A DNA stretch of 64,000 nucleotides from GCA-020352575 sp964600365 (GTDB lineage Bacteria; Actinomycetota; Acidimicrobiia; Spongiisociales; JAENVV01), in contig CAZRJG010000001.1 of NCBI GenBank assembly GCA_964600365.1, positions 50,223 through 114,222 on the forward strand, given 5' to 3'. The translations under genes were made by a program, and so were the position numbers. The notes below the pieces were generated by a model. The model was given only the letters and a program-made list of their open reading frames with translations. It ran no database searches and was not told where the DNA came from. Numbering within the stretch: position 1 is the first letter of the stretch; each line of letters starts with the position of its first letter. Positions 8,412-17,097 of this stretch are shown in pieces.

Positions 8412-9677
8412 CTAGTACGCGTTCGTGACGACGAGTTCCTCTGCGGGGAAGAGCGTGAGGAGCTGCGGGCCGTCCTTGGTGACCACGATCTCCTCCTCGA
8501 TGCGTGCTGCTGATCGGCCGTCGCTGGCCGGGCAGTACGTCTCGAGGGCGAACACCATGCCCTCCTCGATCTCCACCGGGTGCTCAATCGAGTTCAGGCG
8601 GCTGATGACCGGACGCTCGTGGAGCGCCATGCCCAGGCCGTGGCCGAACTGGAGCCCGAAGGCCTCCATCTCGTTCGGGAACCCGAACTCCTCGGCCTTT
8701 GGCCACACCTTGGCGATGTCCGCCGTGGTGGCTCCCACCTTGACCTCGGCAATGGACGCATCGATCCACTCCCGGGCCTGCTTGTAGGCATCGCGGTGCG
8801 CCTGCGTCGCGCGCCCCACCGCGAACGTGCGGTAGTAGCAGGTGCGGTAGCCGTTGAACACGTGGATGATGTCGAAGTAGGCCTGGTCGCCGGGGCGGAT
8901 CATCCGATCGGAGAAGACGTGCGGATGCGGGCTGCACCGCTCACCCGCGATCGAGTTGATGCCCTCGACGAACTCGGAGCCGTACTTGAGGAGCAGTTCG
9001 CTGGCCAACGCCACGATGTCGCTCTCCCGGATCCCGGGCTTCAGCTCCTCGTAGATGTGCTGGTACACCGCGTCGACCATCGAGGCCGCCTGGCTGAGCA
9101 GCATGATCTCGTCCTGGTTCTTGATGTGGCGGGCGTCGAGCATCGTCTGCTGCCCGTCCCGCACGTCGAAGCCCACGGCTTCGAGCTGGCGGAGCATCGG
9201 CATCTCAATCACGTCGACGCCGAGTGGCTCGTCTCCGAGGCCCTCCGCATCGAGGATCGACTTGAGCTCCTTGGCAGCCGCCTCCGGGAGGCCGGCGTCG
9301 GGGGCGATCGCACCCATGAGGCCGGTGTTGCCGCCCACCGAGTGCTCGGGCTTGATCCAGGGTGCCTGTGTGTGATGGGCCTTGGCCGCAGAGCCGAAGT
9401 CCCAGATGCGAGGTTCACCCTTGCGGGTCAGCAGGGCGTACCGCTCGCACTTGCCGTACGCCCAGTAGCCGATGGTGGTGGCGGTGACGTACCGGATGTT
9501 GCTCGTGTCGAACAGCAGGATGGCACCGAGGTCGCTGGCCTCCAGCGCCTCGACGGCCCGCTTGAGGCGGTACTCGCGGAGCCGCTGGAAGTTGACGCGC
9601 TCCTCCCAATCGACGCCCATCACACCCGGGGCGGGGATGCTCGTCTGTGCGAACTCGGCTTCGAGTGGATTGATCAT
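8412..9677 (-). CDS. M24-family (creatinase-fold) hydrolase/lyase with altered metal site
   Basis: A 421-residue protein of the M24 'pita-bread' family. The N-terminal region (VNFQRLREYRLKRAVEAL, DTSNIRYVT) recalls DddP-type DMSP lyases and Xaa-Pro peptidases. The usual five metal ligands are D, D, H, E, E. The first Asp (YFDII), the His (FGHGLGM), and both Glu (FALETY, ARIEEEI) are visible. The second Asp, expected in a DxTRT-like motif, is replaced within TCYYRTFAVG. The metal centre is therefore altered, and the reaction may differ from that of a peptidase. It follows the dehydrogenase gene by 9 bases in one operon under operator site 5. Confidence 0.75.
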   Translation of the reverse strand: MINPLEAEFAQTSIPAPGVMGVDWEERVNFQRLREYRLKRAVEALEASDLGAILLFDTSNIRYVTATTIGYWAYGKCERYALLTRKGEPRIWDFGSAAKAHHTQAPWIKPEHSVGGNTGLMGAIAPDAGLPEAAAKELKSILDAEGLGDEPLGVDVIEMPMLRQLEAVGFDVRDGQQTMLDARHIKNQDEIMLLSQAASMVDAVYQHIYEELKPGIRESDIVALASELLLKYGSEFVEGINSIAGERCSPHPHVFSDRMIRPGDQAYFDIIHVFNGYRTCYYRTFAVGRATQAHRDAYKQAREWIDASIAEVKVGATTADIAKVWPKAEEFGFPNEMEAFGLQFGHGLGMALHERPVISRLNSIEHPVEIEEGMVFALETYCPASDGRSAARIEEEIVVTKDGPQLLTLFPAEELVVTNAY

Positions 9678-9686
9678 GGCTTCCTT

Positions 9687-10622
9687 TCAGCCGGAGAGTC
9701 CGTCATCAACCATACGCTCTTCGGACACGAGCTCCATGGCGGAGGCCGCAGCCCCCATTTCAAGGAGGGCCCCGAAGTCCTGGTCACCCAGGCCCCGGCC
9801 GATGCCCTCCATCACCATCTGGTGGACGAGCGCCGAGGCCGGGAGCGGCACGTCGAGCGCACGACTCTGTTCGAGCCCGAGCTCGAAGTCCTTGCGGAGG
9901 AGGTGCCACGTGAAGGTCGGCGTCCAATCGAGGTTCACGAACGCCGGCGACTTGTAGCGGGTGAACACCGAGCCCATGACGCTGTCGTTGAGGAAGTCGA
10001 GATAGTCGTAGCGCGACACGCCCGCCTTCTCCACCAAGAGCGCGGTCTCGGCCATCATCTGGGTGACCACGCCGAGCATGAGGTTGTGGGCGATCTTCAC
10101 GAGGCGGGCCTCGTCGCCACCACCCACGTAGGTGCACTTGGTCCCGTACATCTCGAGGTAGGGCCTCGCGAGGTCGTACGCACCACGGGGACCCGAGGCG
10201 ACCGACGTCAGCTTGCCGGACGACACGACCTTGGGATTGCCACTGACCGGAGCGGCGAGCACCGCCACGCCGAGATCGGCCGCAGCGGCACGAAGGATCT
10301 CCGAGGTCTGGGGATCGATCGTGGTCGAGTCGATGATCATCTTGGGGACGACGCCCTCCTTCGAGAGCACGCCGTGCTCCCCCGTCGTCACCTCGAGGAC
10401 GTCCTTGGGCCCAGCGACCATGGTGAAGACGATGTCGCGGTCCGCGAGGTCTGCCGGGGTGTCCACGACCGTTGCGCCGAGCTCGCCGAGGGGTTCTGCC
10501 TTCGACCGCGTGCGGTTCCACACCGAGAGGTCACAACCTCCCGCGAGGAGGCGTTCACACAGGGCGTAGCCCATGCGCCCGGTACCGATCCAACCAAGCG
10601 TCAGTGCCTTCGGATCACTCAT
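9687..10622 (-). CDS. 3-hydroxyisobutyrate dehydrogenase-family NAD(P)-binding oxidoreductase
   Basis: A 311-residue beta-hydroxyacid dehydrogenase. The Rossmann motif LGWIGTGRMGYALCERLL is at residues ~8-25, PVSGNPKVVSSGKL (around 137-150) fits the family substrate-binding signature, and LVKIAHNLML carries the expected catalytic Lys. The family oxidises 3-hydroxyacids such as 3-hydroxyisobutyrate, tartronate semialdehyde or related sulfonates (SLA/DHPS-type enzymes are among its members). The ATG at 10622 was preferred over an upstream start because the promoter and operator lie in between. It is the first gene of a two-gene unit with the M24 protein. Confidence 0.85.
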   Translation of the reverse strand: MSDPKALTLGWIGTGRMGYALCERLLAGGCDLSVWNRTRSKAEPLGELGATVVDTPADLADRDIVFTMVAGPKDVLEVTTGEHGVLSKEGVVPKMIIDSTTIDPQTSEILRAAAADLGVAVLAAPVSGNPKVVSSGKLTSVASGPRGAYDLARPYLEMYGTKCTYVGGGDEARLVKIAHNLMLGVVTQMMAETALLVEKAGVSRYDYLDFLNDSVMGSVFTRYKSPAFVNLDWTPTFTWHLLRKDFELGLEQSRALDVPLPASALVHQMVMEGIGRGLGDQDFGALLEMGAAASAMELVSEERMVDDGLSG

Positions 10623-10635
10623 CTCAACTCCGTTC

Positions 10636-10649
10636 CGCAATCGATTGCA
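10636..10649. promoter_or_regulatory. LacI-type operator, site 5
   Basis: CGCAATCGATTGCA, 13 of 14 matches to the consensus. It lies between a strong promoter and the dehydrogenase start codon, where a bound repressor would block initiation. Confidence 0.85.
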
Positions 10650-10654
10650 CGTGC

Positions 10655-10682
10655 ATCCTAGGGCACTGTTCGGGAGTGTCAA
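10655..10682 (-). promoter_or_regulatory. Promoter of the dehydrogenase-M24 unit
   Basis: On the minus strand, -35 TTGACA (10677-10682) and -10 TAGGAT (10655-10660) with a 16-base spacer. The operator begins 5 bases downstream of the -10 box. Confidence 0.75.
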
Positions 10683-10694
10683 TCAGAACACCGG

Positions 10695-11441
10695 CTACGC
10701 CCCGGCGGCACTCCAGAGGAGGCGGACCACCGACGCCACGAGCACGCCGAGCACGACGTACTCGAACGTCTTCCTCTGGATACGACGGGAGACCCGCATC
10801 CCGAGCGGCACAACCATCAGGGCGGGGATCGTTGCGATGAGACCCTGCCCGAGCCGATCCCATGTGAGCATGTCGAGCGTCCAGTACCCCACGTACTGCA
10901 TCACCCCGAAGATCCAGAACGGGACGGTGATAGAGAAGATGAACACCGACGGATCGAGGCGGAGCCCGTGGAGGTAGGTGGCGAGGACGGGTGCCGACAC
11001 GCCCGTCGCCCCTTGGAGCGCCCCGCCGACGAGGCCGACGGGCGCGCTCAGCCACTTCGCAATGCGCTCCCCGATCCGGAACTCCTGGTCGGTGAGGTAC
11101 CGCACGATGTAGGCGATGACCACGCCGGCGAGCACCCATGACAACGCCACATCATCGAGCTCACTGAGCAACCAGGCCCCTGCAAGGGTGCCGAAGAGCC
11201 CCGCAATGAGCATCGAAGGGAGGTACGCCTTCGTATCGCCCGCGGAGCCACGGTGCGCCCACAGGAGCCACGAGTTGGCGAGGAGCGACGGCACCGAGAT
11301 GACCACCACGGCCTGCTCGATCCCGACGAAACCGGCCATGACGGGGATGGCGAGCATGGGGCCACCCATTCCGGTGACCCCCTTCACGAAGAACCCCGTC
11401 CCCACCGTGAGGACGACGAGGAGGATCTCAACGGGATCCAT
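10695..11441 (-). CDS. TauE/SafE-family membrane exporter
   Basis: A 248-residue integral membrane protein with about eight hydrophobic helices and the family feature of two related halves, each starting with a G-rich helix (FFVKGVTGMGGP near residue 18 and VGLVGGALQGATG near residue 136). TauE/SafE proteins are proposed to export sulfite, sulfoacetate or other small anions. It is the last gene of the five-gene minus-strand unit that begins with a Ssu/Tau-type ABC transporter. That context fits organosulfur use, but the substrate is not shown by sequence. Confidence 0.85.
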   Translation of the reverse strand: MDPVEILLVVLTVGTGFFVKGVTGMGGPMLAIPVMAGFVGIEQAVVVISVPSLLANSWLLWAHRGSAGDTKAYLPSMLIAGLFGTLAGAWLLSELDDVALSWVLAGVVIAYIVRYLTDQEFRIGERIAKWLSAPVGLVGGALQGATGVSAPVLATYLHGLRLDPSVFIFSITVPFWIFGVMQYVGYWTLDMLTWDRLGQGLIATIPALMVVPLGMRVSRRIQRKTFEYVVLGVLVASVVRLLWSAAGA

Positions 11442-11489
11442 GCGAACCCGATCGACGAGCGCGTGAACTCACGCGCGGCGCTCCCATGT

Positions 11490-11864
11490 TCAGACGTCGT
11501 CGTCCTTCACCCAGATGGTCTCCGAAGGCTTCGGCACCCAGAGCTCGATGAAGGTGAAGGTGGTGTCGGTGGGGTTCTCGAACCAGTGGACCTCGTCCTC
11601 GACCACCAGGGCGACATCCCCGGGGGCGAGGTCATAGGAGGCGTCATCCACATGGAGCATCCCCGATCCGTCGAGGACGAAGAAGAAGTGTTTGGCGTCC
11701 AGGTGGTAGTGGGCGGCAGCGGTGTCACCGGGGTGATAGGTGATCTTGTCCGCCTTGATCGAGGTGAGGCCGAACAGCTCCTCGGTGATGAGGTCGACCC
11801 GGTCGCGGCCGTCACGCGTGGAGTCGAGAACGGGCAGGTCGGCCCGTTTGATCACGCTTGCCAT
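11490..11864 (-). CDS. Cupin-domain protein
   Basis: A 124-residue single-domain cupin. Conserved features are YHPGDTAAAHYHLDAKHFFFVLDG (metal-binding His/His/Asp-His region, around residues 41-64; shown here only in part as key His residues in AHYHLDAKH) and a second motif with PGDVALV...HWFEN. It may be an isomerase, dioxygenase or small-molecule sensor. It lies between the ABC substrate-binding gene and the TauE/SafE gene, separated from the former by a long perfect hairpin. Confidence 0.75.
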   Translation of the reverse strand: MASVIKRADLPVLDSTRDGRDRVDLITEELFGLTSIKADKITYHPGDTAAAHYHLDAKHFFFVLDGSGMLHVDDASYDLAPGDVALVVEDEVHWFENPTDTTFTFIELWVPKPSETIWVKDDDV

Positions 11865-11887
11865 GAGTCCTCCTCAGTCCGTCCGAA

Positions 11888-11923
11888 ACGACGGGTGGGG
11901 CCCCTCGGGGCCCCACCCGTCGT
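11888..11923 (-). terminator. Perfect intercistronic hairpin after a binding-protein gene
   Basis: A 17-bp perfect stem (11888-11904 with 11907-11923), lying just downstream of the substrate-binding protein gene inside the operon. It may partly terminate transcription or protect the upstream mRNA, so that binding protein is made in excess. The oligopeptide operon has the same arrangement at 48684-48720. Confidence 0.65.
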
Positions 11924-11942
11924 TCGGCTTGATCGGTGCGGC

Positions 11943-13106
11943 CTAGAAGTTCTCGACGAGTTCCTTGCCCTCAGTGAGGTCGAGGGCCGGGTTCGTGTCG
12001 AGACCAAGGGCCTCCTGCGCCGTGTGGAGGTCGGAGACGTCCACCCAGTCGCGCCACTTGTCGTTGATGTCCGGGGCAACGTTGCCGTAGGGCACCACGA
12101 ACTCCATCCACCAGTCCATCTGGGCGGGGTCGAAACCGAGGTCCTGCGAGAGGATCGTGGCATCGATGCGCCACACGTTCTCGTCGAAGAACGCGTCGGG
12201 GAGGTCGATGCCGTGATCCTCTGAGAGGATCCGCACGAGCTCGTCGAAGTTGGCTCGGGTCTTCGTCCAGCGCTGCGCCTGGATGTAGGCGTAGTTCCAC
12301 GCTGCCGCGAAGCCCGGGTCCTCGTTCCGCTTGTCGCCGGTCATGACGAAGCCACCCTGGGGGACGTTGAAGAAGTCCGAGTACAGGGCACTACCGCCGT
12401 CGGCCTCTGCGAGGGGGACGTGGCGAGAAAACGCAACCGTGGCGTCGATCTGGCCGGTGAGCATTGCCTGCACCCAGTCATTGGAGCCACCGGTCATCTC
12501 GGTGAACACCACGTCGTTCTCCCAGTCGAGACCGAGCTCGCCAAGCATGAACTTGCAGATCGCCTCGTTCACCTGGCCGGCACGGCCACCACCGACCCGC
12601 TTGCCGCGGAGATCGTCGGCGCTGGTGATGCCAGCGTTGGCGATGAGGATGAGTGGCTGCGCACCGAGGTTCACGGAGATCATCCGCGTGTCGGCCGGGA
12701 GCACACCCTTGTCCATGCCGTCGAAGAAGACATCGGAGTCGTAGAGCGAAACGTCGTAGTCACCCGAGAGGGTCGGGGGAACCGGGTCATCGGCGTCGTT
12801 GATTGTGAGATCGGTGATGCCGACCTCTTCGAAGAAGCCGAGCGACTGGCCCACGTACAGCGGGGCACGCAGCAGTCGGTTCGGGTTGTTGTACCCGACC
12901 GTCACCGCAGACTTCGTGGTCGTTGGGATGCCCGAACCCGCGGTCGTACCCGGCGCGGCGGTCGTCGCCGGCGCAGCCGTGGTCGTGGTGTCACCACTCC
13001 CGGCCCCACAGGCAGCGAGAGCCAGCCCACCAAGGGCCATACCACTCATGCCGAGGAACTGGCGCCGAGTAGGCGTACCGAGTCCTCGATCCTTCTTTTC
13101 CACCAT
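11943..13106 (-). CDS. ABC transporter substrate-binding lipoprotein, SsuA/TauA/NMT1-like
   Basis: A 387-residue lipoprotein. The N-terminus TRRQFLGMSGMALGG followed by LALAACG is a twin-arginine signal ending in a lipobox, with Cys as the anchor residue; a Thr/Ala-rich linker follows. The mature part has the periplasmic-binding fold of the NMT1/THI5/SsuA group (segment VTVGYNNPN...LYVGQSLGFFEEVG), which binds sulfonates, taurine, pyrimidine precursors or nitrate. The ATG at 13106 was chosen to give the Tat signal at the N-terminus. It is the third gene of the unit ATPase-permease-binding protein-cupin-TauE/SafE. Confidence 0.85.
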   Translation of the reverse strand: MVEKKDRGLGTPTRRQFLGMSGMALGGLALAACGAGSGDTTTTAAPATTAAPGTTAGSGIPTTTKSAVTVGYNNPNRLLRAPLYVGQSLGFFEEVGITDLTINDADDPVPPTLSGDYDVSLYDSDVFFDGMDKGVLPADTRMISVNLGAQPLILIANAGITSADDLRGKRVGGGRAGQVNEAICKFMLGELGLDWENDVVFTEMTGGSNDWVQAMLTGQIDATVAFSRHVPLAEADGGSALYSDFFNVPQGGFVMTGDKRNEDPGFAAAWNYAYIQAQRWTKTRANFDELVRILSEDHGIDLPDAFFDENVWRIDATILSQDLGFDPAQMDWWMEFVVPYGNVAPDINDKWRDWVDVSDLHTAQEALGLDTNPALDLTEGKELVENF

Positions 13107-13162
13107 GTTTCTCCTCCGTTGTCTCGACCGAACCCGTGTGATCCAGCCCACTTGGTGTGGCG

Positions 13163-14074
13163 CTAGGTCTTGGAGACCTGCCGCCACGGTGCAATCCACG
13201 CCTCGGCAGATCGGGTCCCTTGGACCATGATCAAGGCGAAGATCGCAAGACTTACGAGCGCTGCGTATGTGAGCGCTCCGTTGAAGCCGCGCGCCGAGCG
13301 GAAGACGAGCCATCCAAGGCCGCCATCCTTCGATGCGCCGGTGAGGAACTCGGCGATCACGACCCCGACGAGGCCACGGCTCAGACCGAGTTGGATGCCG
13401 GAGACGACGAACGGGAGCGTGTACGGGAGAACGACCTTCCGATAGATCTGTGCCTTGTTGGCCCCGAACACCTTCGCCGCGTTGATGAGGGACTGCTCCG
13501 TTGTCTTCACACCGGCCCACGTGTTGATGATCACCGGGAATATCGCCGTGAGGATCACGAGCGCGTACTTGATGGAGTCACCGAGTCCCAGGAACAGGAT
13601 GAGCACGGGGAAGATGGCGATACGGGGGAGGGACGAGAGCGTCCACACGTAGGGGCTGAAGATCGCGTCCATCCACTTGCTGCCACCCATGAGGAGGCCG
13701 ATGGGGATCCCGATCACGACTGCGATGAGCAAGCCAATCGCATACACCTCGACCGTGACCCAGAAGTTCTTCGCGATCACGAAGTTCTGGAGGAGGTCGT
13801 AGGTCGCGTTCGTCGTGTCCAGACTCCCGCCGATCCATCCGATCTTGAGCGCGTTCAGCATGCTCGAGAACTTCGGGAAGAAGGCCTCGTTGTCGTACCA
13901 GGTGCCGAACCACTCCCAGATGAAGGAGAAGACCGTGAGGTTGATGAGCGTGACGACGGCGTAGCGAGACTTCCGCCAAATACGCTCCGGCGTCCACGCG
14001 GCATCTTGGAGACGCGGCGCGGACGTGATGTCGTCCTCGGTGGCCCGGCCCTTCGACTCGACCTGGTCACTCAT
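13163..14074 (-). CDS. ABC transporter permease, SsuC/TauC-like
   Basis: A 303-residue permease with about six membrane helices and the BPD_transp_1 EAA-type loop (AAKVFGANKAQIYRKVVLP, around residue 200) that contacts the ATPase. It pairs with the ATPase gene, whose stop overlaps its ATG (ATGA, 14071-14074), and the binding protein gene downstream. An additional N-terminal hydrophilic stretch rich in charged residues precedes the first helix. Confidence 0.87.
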   Translation of the reverse strand: MSDQVESKGRATEDDITSAPRLQDAAWTPERIWRKSRYAVVTLINLTVFSFIWEWFGTWYDNEAFFPKFSSMLNALKIGWIGGSLDTTNATYDLLQNFVIAKNFWVTVEVYAIGLLIAVVIGIPIGLLMGGSKWMDAIFSPYVWTLSSLPRIAIFPVLILFLGLGDSIKYALVILTAIFPVIINTWAGVKTTEQSLINAAKVFGANKAQIYRKVVLPYTLPFVVSGIQLGLSRGLVGVVIAEFLTGASKDGGLGWLVFRSARGFNGALTYAALVSLAIFALIMVQGTRSAEAWIAPWRQVSKT

Positions 14075-14919
14075 TCGATCTCCTCCGTCTTCGCTCCCAG
14101 CGCTTCGTCCTTGACGAGGTCCCACAGCCTCTGTCGCAGCGGGGCGTAGTTGGGGTGCTGTGTGATCTCACCCTCGGCGAGCCGCGGGCGTTCGATGTCG
14201 ACCTCGAGCACCTCGCGCACGGTGCCCGGCCGATGCGAGATCACGGCGATCCGGTCACCAAGGCTGATGGCCTCGTCGATGGAGTGCGTGATGAAGATCA
14301 CGGTCTGACCCGAGTCCATGACGAGCTTCTCGAGTTGCCCCTGGAGGACCTCGCGGGTCATTGCATCCAGGGCGCCGAACGGCTCATCGGCGAGGAGGAG
14401 CTTCGGCTGCGTGACCATCGCCCTCGCAATGCCGACCCGCTGGCGCATGCCGCCGGAGAGCTCGTGGGGATACGACCGCTCGAATCCCTCGAGGCCGACG
14501 TTGCGGATCACCTGGTGCACCTGCTCCTCGATCTCCTTGTCGGAGAAGGAGTGGTCGATGAACTCGAACGGCATCGCGACGTTCTTGGCCACGGTCCGCC
14601 ACGGCATGAGGGCGTAGTCCTGGAAGACCATGGCCCGGTCCTTGGAGGTGCCCTTTATCGGCTTCCCCTCGTAGGTCATCTTGCCTTCCCAGGGCGACAA
14701 GAGCCCTGCGACGGCGTTGATGAACGTCGTCTTGCCGCACCCCGAGGGGCCAACGAGCACCATGAACTCCCCCTCGTGGATGGTGAGGTTGATGTTCGTG
14801 AGGGCGGTGAGAAGTTGGCGCTGCTGCTCCAACTCGTACCCCACGGTGACGTTCTCAGCAACGACGAGGGGCCTGCCATGTCCCAGTGGGGAGTGCGAGG
14901 TCGCTTCCGTGGATGTCAT
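14071..14919 (-). CDS. ABC transporter ATPase, SsuB/TauB-like
   Basis: A 282-residue ATPase. Walker A GPSGCGKTT (about residue 52), Q-loop VFQDYALMPW, signature LSGGMRQRVGIARA, Walker B LLLADEPFGALD and the switch His in FITHSIDEA are all intact. These features and size are typical for the nitrate/sulfonate/taurine importer group. The ATG at 14919 was chosen because the regulon palindrome (14937-14950) and a promoter lie directly upstream; the frame is open further but would run through the promoter. Confidence 0.9.
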   Translation of the reverse strand: MTSTEATSHSPLGHGRPLVVAENVTVGYELEQQRQLLTALTNINLTIHEGEFMVLVGPSGCGKTTFINAVAGLLSPWEGKMTYEGKPIKGTSKDRAMVFQDYALMPWRTVAKNVAMPFEFIDHSFSDKEIEEQVHQVIRNVGLEGFERSYPHELSGGMRQRVGIARAMVTQPKLLLADEPFGALDAMTREVLQGQLEKLVMDSGQTVIFITHSIDEAISLGDRIAVISHRPGTVREVLEVDIERPRLAEGEITQHPNYAPLRQRLWDLVKDEALGAKTEEIE

Positions 14920-14936
14920 GATCCTCAGTTCCGGGG

Positions 14937-14950
14937 CGCAATCGTTTGTA
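14937..14950. promoter_or_regulatory. LacI-type operator, site 6
   Basis: CGCAATCGTTTGTA, 10 of 14 matches with an intact left arm core. It lies 17 bases upstream of the ATPase start and downstream of a promoter, so it should control the whole ABC-cupin-TauE/SafE unit. Confidence 0.75.
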
Positions 14951-14959
14951 CGAGAGCGG

Positions 14960-14988
14960 ACGCTACCCGTTCGAAGCGAAGGTTTCAA
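14960..14988 (-). promoter_or_regulatory. Promoter of the Ssu/Tau-type ABC unit
   Basis: On the minus strand, -35 TTGAAA (14983-14988) and -10 TAGCGT (14960-14965) with a 17-base spacer. It overlaps the end of the upstream dehydrogenase-like gene. The operator begins 9 bases downstream. Confidence 0.6.
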
Positions 14989-15952
14989 CTCCTGCGGGAG
15001 GTCCCTCACCCACCGGCACCAGCACGAGCGTGTCGCCCGCCGTTGCCGCCGATCTGCCCTCCATCTCCTCCATCGGAACGGGCCGCGAGGAGAGGAGCGG
15101 CGGGATCCCATGGGTCCCCGCGAAGCGGAGCGCAGCGTTCCGCTCCGCCGCCCCGGGGCGGATCGGACGTGCCACGGTCACCCCCGCGGGCACCTCCAGC
15201 CGGGGCGAGTCGCCGCCGAGCAGGACAAGGTCACTCCGGGTCGCCCTTCCTCGGAGGCCCTCGGAGATCGTCTGCCCGTCGCCGGTTGCATCCACGATCA
15301 GTGGGGCTCCTCTCCCCTCCGTGACGTCGAGCGTCGCATCGGAGAACCGTGGGAAGGTGCGCGAGTCCACGGCGACCGAAGCCCCGGCAGATCCAGCCGC
15401 CGCACGACGACCCTCATCGGACCCGACGACGATGACCTGCCACCCGAGGGATGCGAGCACATGCGTCGCCGCGAGCCCCTCCTCGGAATCGACCCCAACG
15501 ACCACCGCCGTGGGTCTGCGGGCAAGCTCGTACCTCTCGATGGCAGCCACGGGGGCGGCCAGCAGCCTCGCTGCAGCCAGCGCCTCGGCATCGGCGAGCG
15601 TGCTCGGCACGGCGCTCACGTCCTGGCGGTCGGCCACCACGGCTTCGGCGGTCAGGCCATCCACGTCCCGCCCGCGCCTCTTCGCGTCCGCGCAGGCACC
15701 GTCTGCGCCTGCGCGGCAGCGCACACACCGCCTGCACGGACGGGTCGGGTGCACGAGGACCCGTAACCCGCTCGCCAGCGAGCCCGAGCCCTCCCCGATC
15801 TCTCCGACGCACATCTCGCCTACCACCCGGCCCTCCGATGTGTCGCCCATGAGTGTCACCGCCGGCGCAACGAGCACCTGCCCGGACCGCCGCGTGGGCG
15901 CTTCACGCTCCTCGAGCGTGAAGCGATCGTCTCGTCGGACAAGGACCTGCAG
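14963..15952 (-). CDS. Zinc-type alcohol dehydrogenase-like (MDR) protein, catalytic zinc ligands missing, probable CTG start
   Basis: A 329-residue medium-chain dehydrogenase-like protein. The structural-zinc lobe is present: four Cys in CRRCVRCRAGADGAC. The catalytic motifs CGTD and GHE are not found; the segment reads AVTLMGDTSEGRVVGEM. The Rossmann region (AVVVGVDSEEGLAATHVL) is atypical. Homology to family N-termini (VLVRRDDRFTLEEREAP) starts upstream of the first GTG; the only start that includes it and has an AAGGAG box at proper spacing is a CTG at 15950-15952. A GTG at 15877 is the conservative alternative. Divergent from the hydrolase gene at 16036. It may be a pseudo-enzyme or a divergent reductase. 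Confidence 0.6.
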   Translation of the reverse strand: MQVLVRRDDRFTLEEREAPTRRSGQVLVAPAVTLMGDTSEGRVVGEMCVGEIGEGSGSLASGLRVLVHPTRPCRRCVRCRAGADGACADAKRRGRDVDGLTAEAVVADRQDVSAVPSTLADAEALAAARLLAAPVAAIERYELARRPTAVVVGVDSEEGLAATHVLASLGWQVIVVGSDEGRRAAAGSAGASVAVDSRTFPRFSDATLDVTEGRGAPLIVDATGDGQTISEGLRGRATRSDLVLLGGDSPRLEVPAGVTVARPIRPGAAERNAALRFAGTHGIPPLLSSRPVPMEEMEGRSAATAGDTLVLVPVGEGPPAGVETFASNG

Positions 15953-16035
15953 GGTCGCTCCTTGGATGGGGCGAGCATCCTATGGCCGGAGGATCGGGCC
16001 GTACACTCCCCCGCCACCCGACCGAGGAGGAGACG

Positions 16036-17097
16036 ATGCCGGACCCCCGCATCGAGGCAGCAATCGATCACTGGGCCCCCCGCTACGTGGAGCACGGGGT
16101 CCCCGTCGGCGACTTCCTCGACATCACCCGCACACTCGATTCGTGGGACGACTGGTGCGCGGCCTGGGCCGAGGCCGCCCGCCGCCACGAGGAACTCGGC
16201 GACGAAGCACTGGCAGCCGGGCACCGCCGATCGGCAGCGCTCCACTACCTCACCGCCTCCGTGGAGTACCACTTCGGCAAGTTCCTCTTCTGTCACGACG
16301 TCGCCCAGATGCGCGCCACGCACGAGTTGGCGGTCGCGGCCCACCGCAAGGCCCATTCCCTCGCCGATCCCCCCATCGAGCGCATCGAGTTCCCGTACGG
16401 GAACCACACGCTGGTGGGGAACCTCCGCGTGCCCGACGCCGAAGGGCCCGTGCCGGTCGTGCTCATGATCCCTGGCCTCGACTCGGCGAAGGAAGAGCTC
16501 ACCGGGATCGAGCACTGGTTCCTCGACCGAGGAATGGCAACGTTCTCGATCGATGGCCCGGGACAGGGCGAGGCGGAGTACGACCTCCCCATCGAGACCG
16601 CCTACGAGAAGCCCGCAGCCGCCGCGATCGACGCCCTCGGAGGCCGGTCCGAACTCGATCTCGATCGCCTCGGAGCCCTCGGGGTGAGCCTCGGCGGCTA
16701 CTACGTGGCGAGGGCCACCGCCTTCGAGCCGCGCATCAAGGCGATGATCTCGCTCTCGGGACCGTTCCGCATCAACGACACCATCGACCAGACCCCGCCG
16801 ATGACGCAGATGGCGTTCCAGGTGAGGACCCACTCCCCCGACTTCGACGCCGCCAAGACCCACCTCGAGACGATGGATCTCACGGGGGTCGCAGAGCGGA
16901 TCACCCAGCCATCGTTCATCGTCACCGGGGCCAACGACCGGATCGTGCCCGCCGACCAGACACGCCGCATAGCGGCTGCGATCCAGGGGCCGACCGAGGT
17001 GCACATCATCGCGGATGCGAACCACGTGGCGACGAACAAGGCCTACGAGTACCGCCCGAAGATGGCCGATTGGATGGCTGCCCAACTCGGGGCGTAG
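16036..17097 (+). CDS. Alpha/beta hydrolase with helical N-terminal domain (FrsA / 2,6-dihydroxypseudooxynicotine hydrolase-like), copy 1
   Basis: A 353-residue protein. An N-terminal helical lid region (~1-110) precedes an alpha/beta hydrolase core. The nucleophile elbow GVSLGGYY (Ser218), the Asp in GANDRIVP and the His in DANHVATN form the catalytic triad. The closest characterised relatives with this lid are FrsA-type and 2,6-dihydroxypseudooxynicotine hydrolases, some of which cleave C-C bonds next to a carbonyl. The ATG at 16036 was chosen for its GAGGAGGAG box. Two related hydrolases occur at 23080 and 28523. No clear regulon palindrome lies upstream; a partial match (AATCGAT core) lies inside the gene at 16062-16068. 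Confidence 0.8.
   Translation: MPDPRIEAAIDHWAPRYVEHGVPVGDFLDITRTLDSWDDWCAAWAEAARRHEELGDEALAAGHRRSAALHYLTASVEYHFGKFLFCHDVAQMRATHELAVAAHRKAHSLADPPIERIEFPYGNHTLVGNLRVPDAEGPVPVVLMIPGLDSAKEELTGIEHWFLDRGMATFSIDGPGQGEAEYDLPIETAYEKPAAAAIDALGGRSELDLDRLGALGVSLGGYYVARATAFEPRIKAMISLSGPFRINDTIDQTPPMTQMAFQVRTHSPDFDAAKTHLETMDLTGVAERITQPSFIVTGANDRIVPADQTRRIAAAIQGPTEVHIIADANHVATNKAYEYRPKMADWMAAQLGA

Noticed and set aside
16059..16072. Partial match to the LacI palindrome inside the hydrolase gene
   Set aside because: Only the CAATCGAT core matches and it lies within coding sequence; not counted as an operator.
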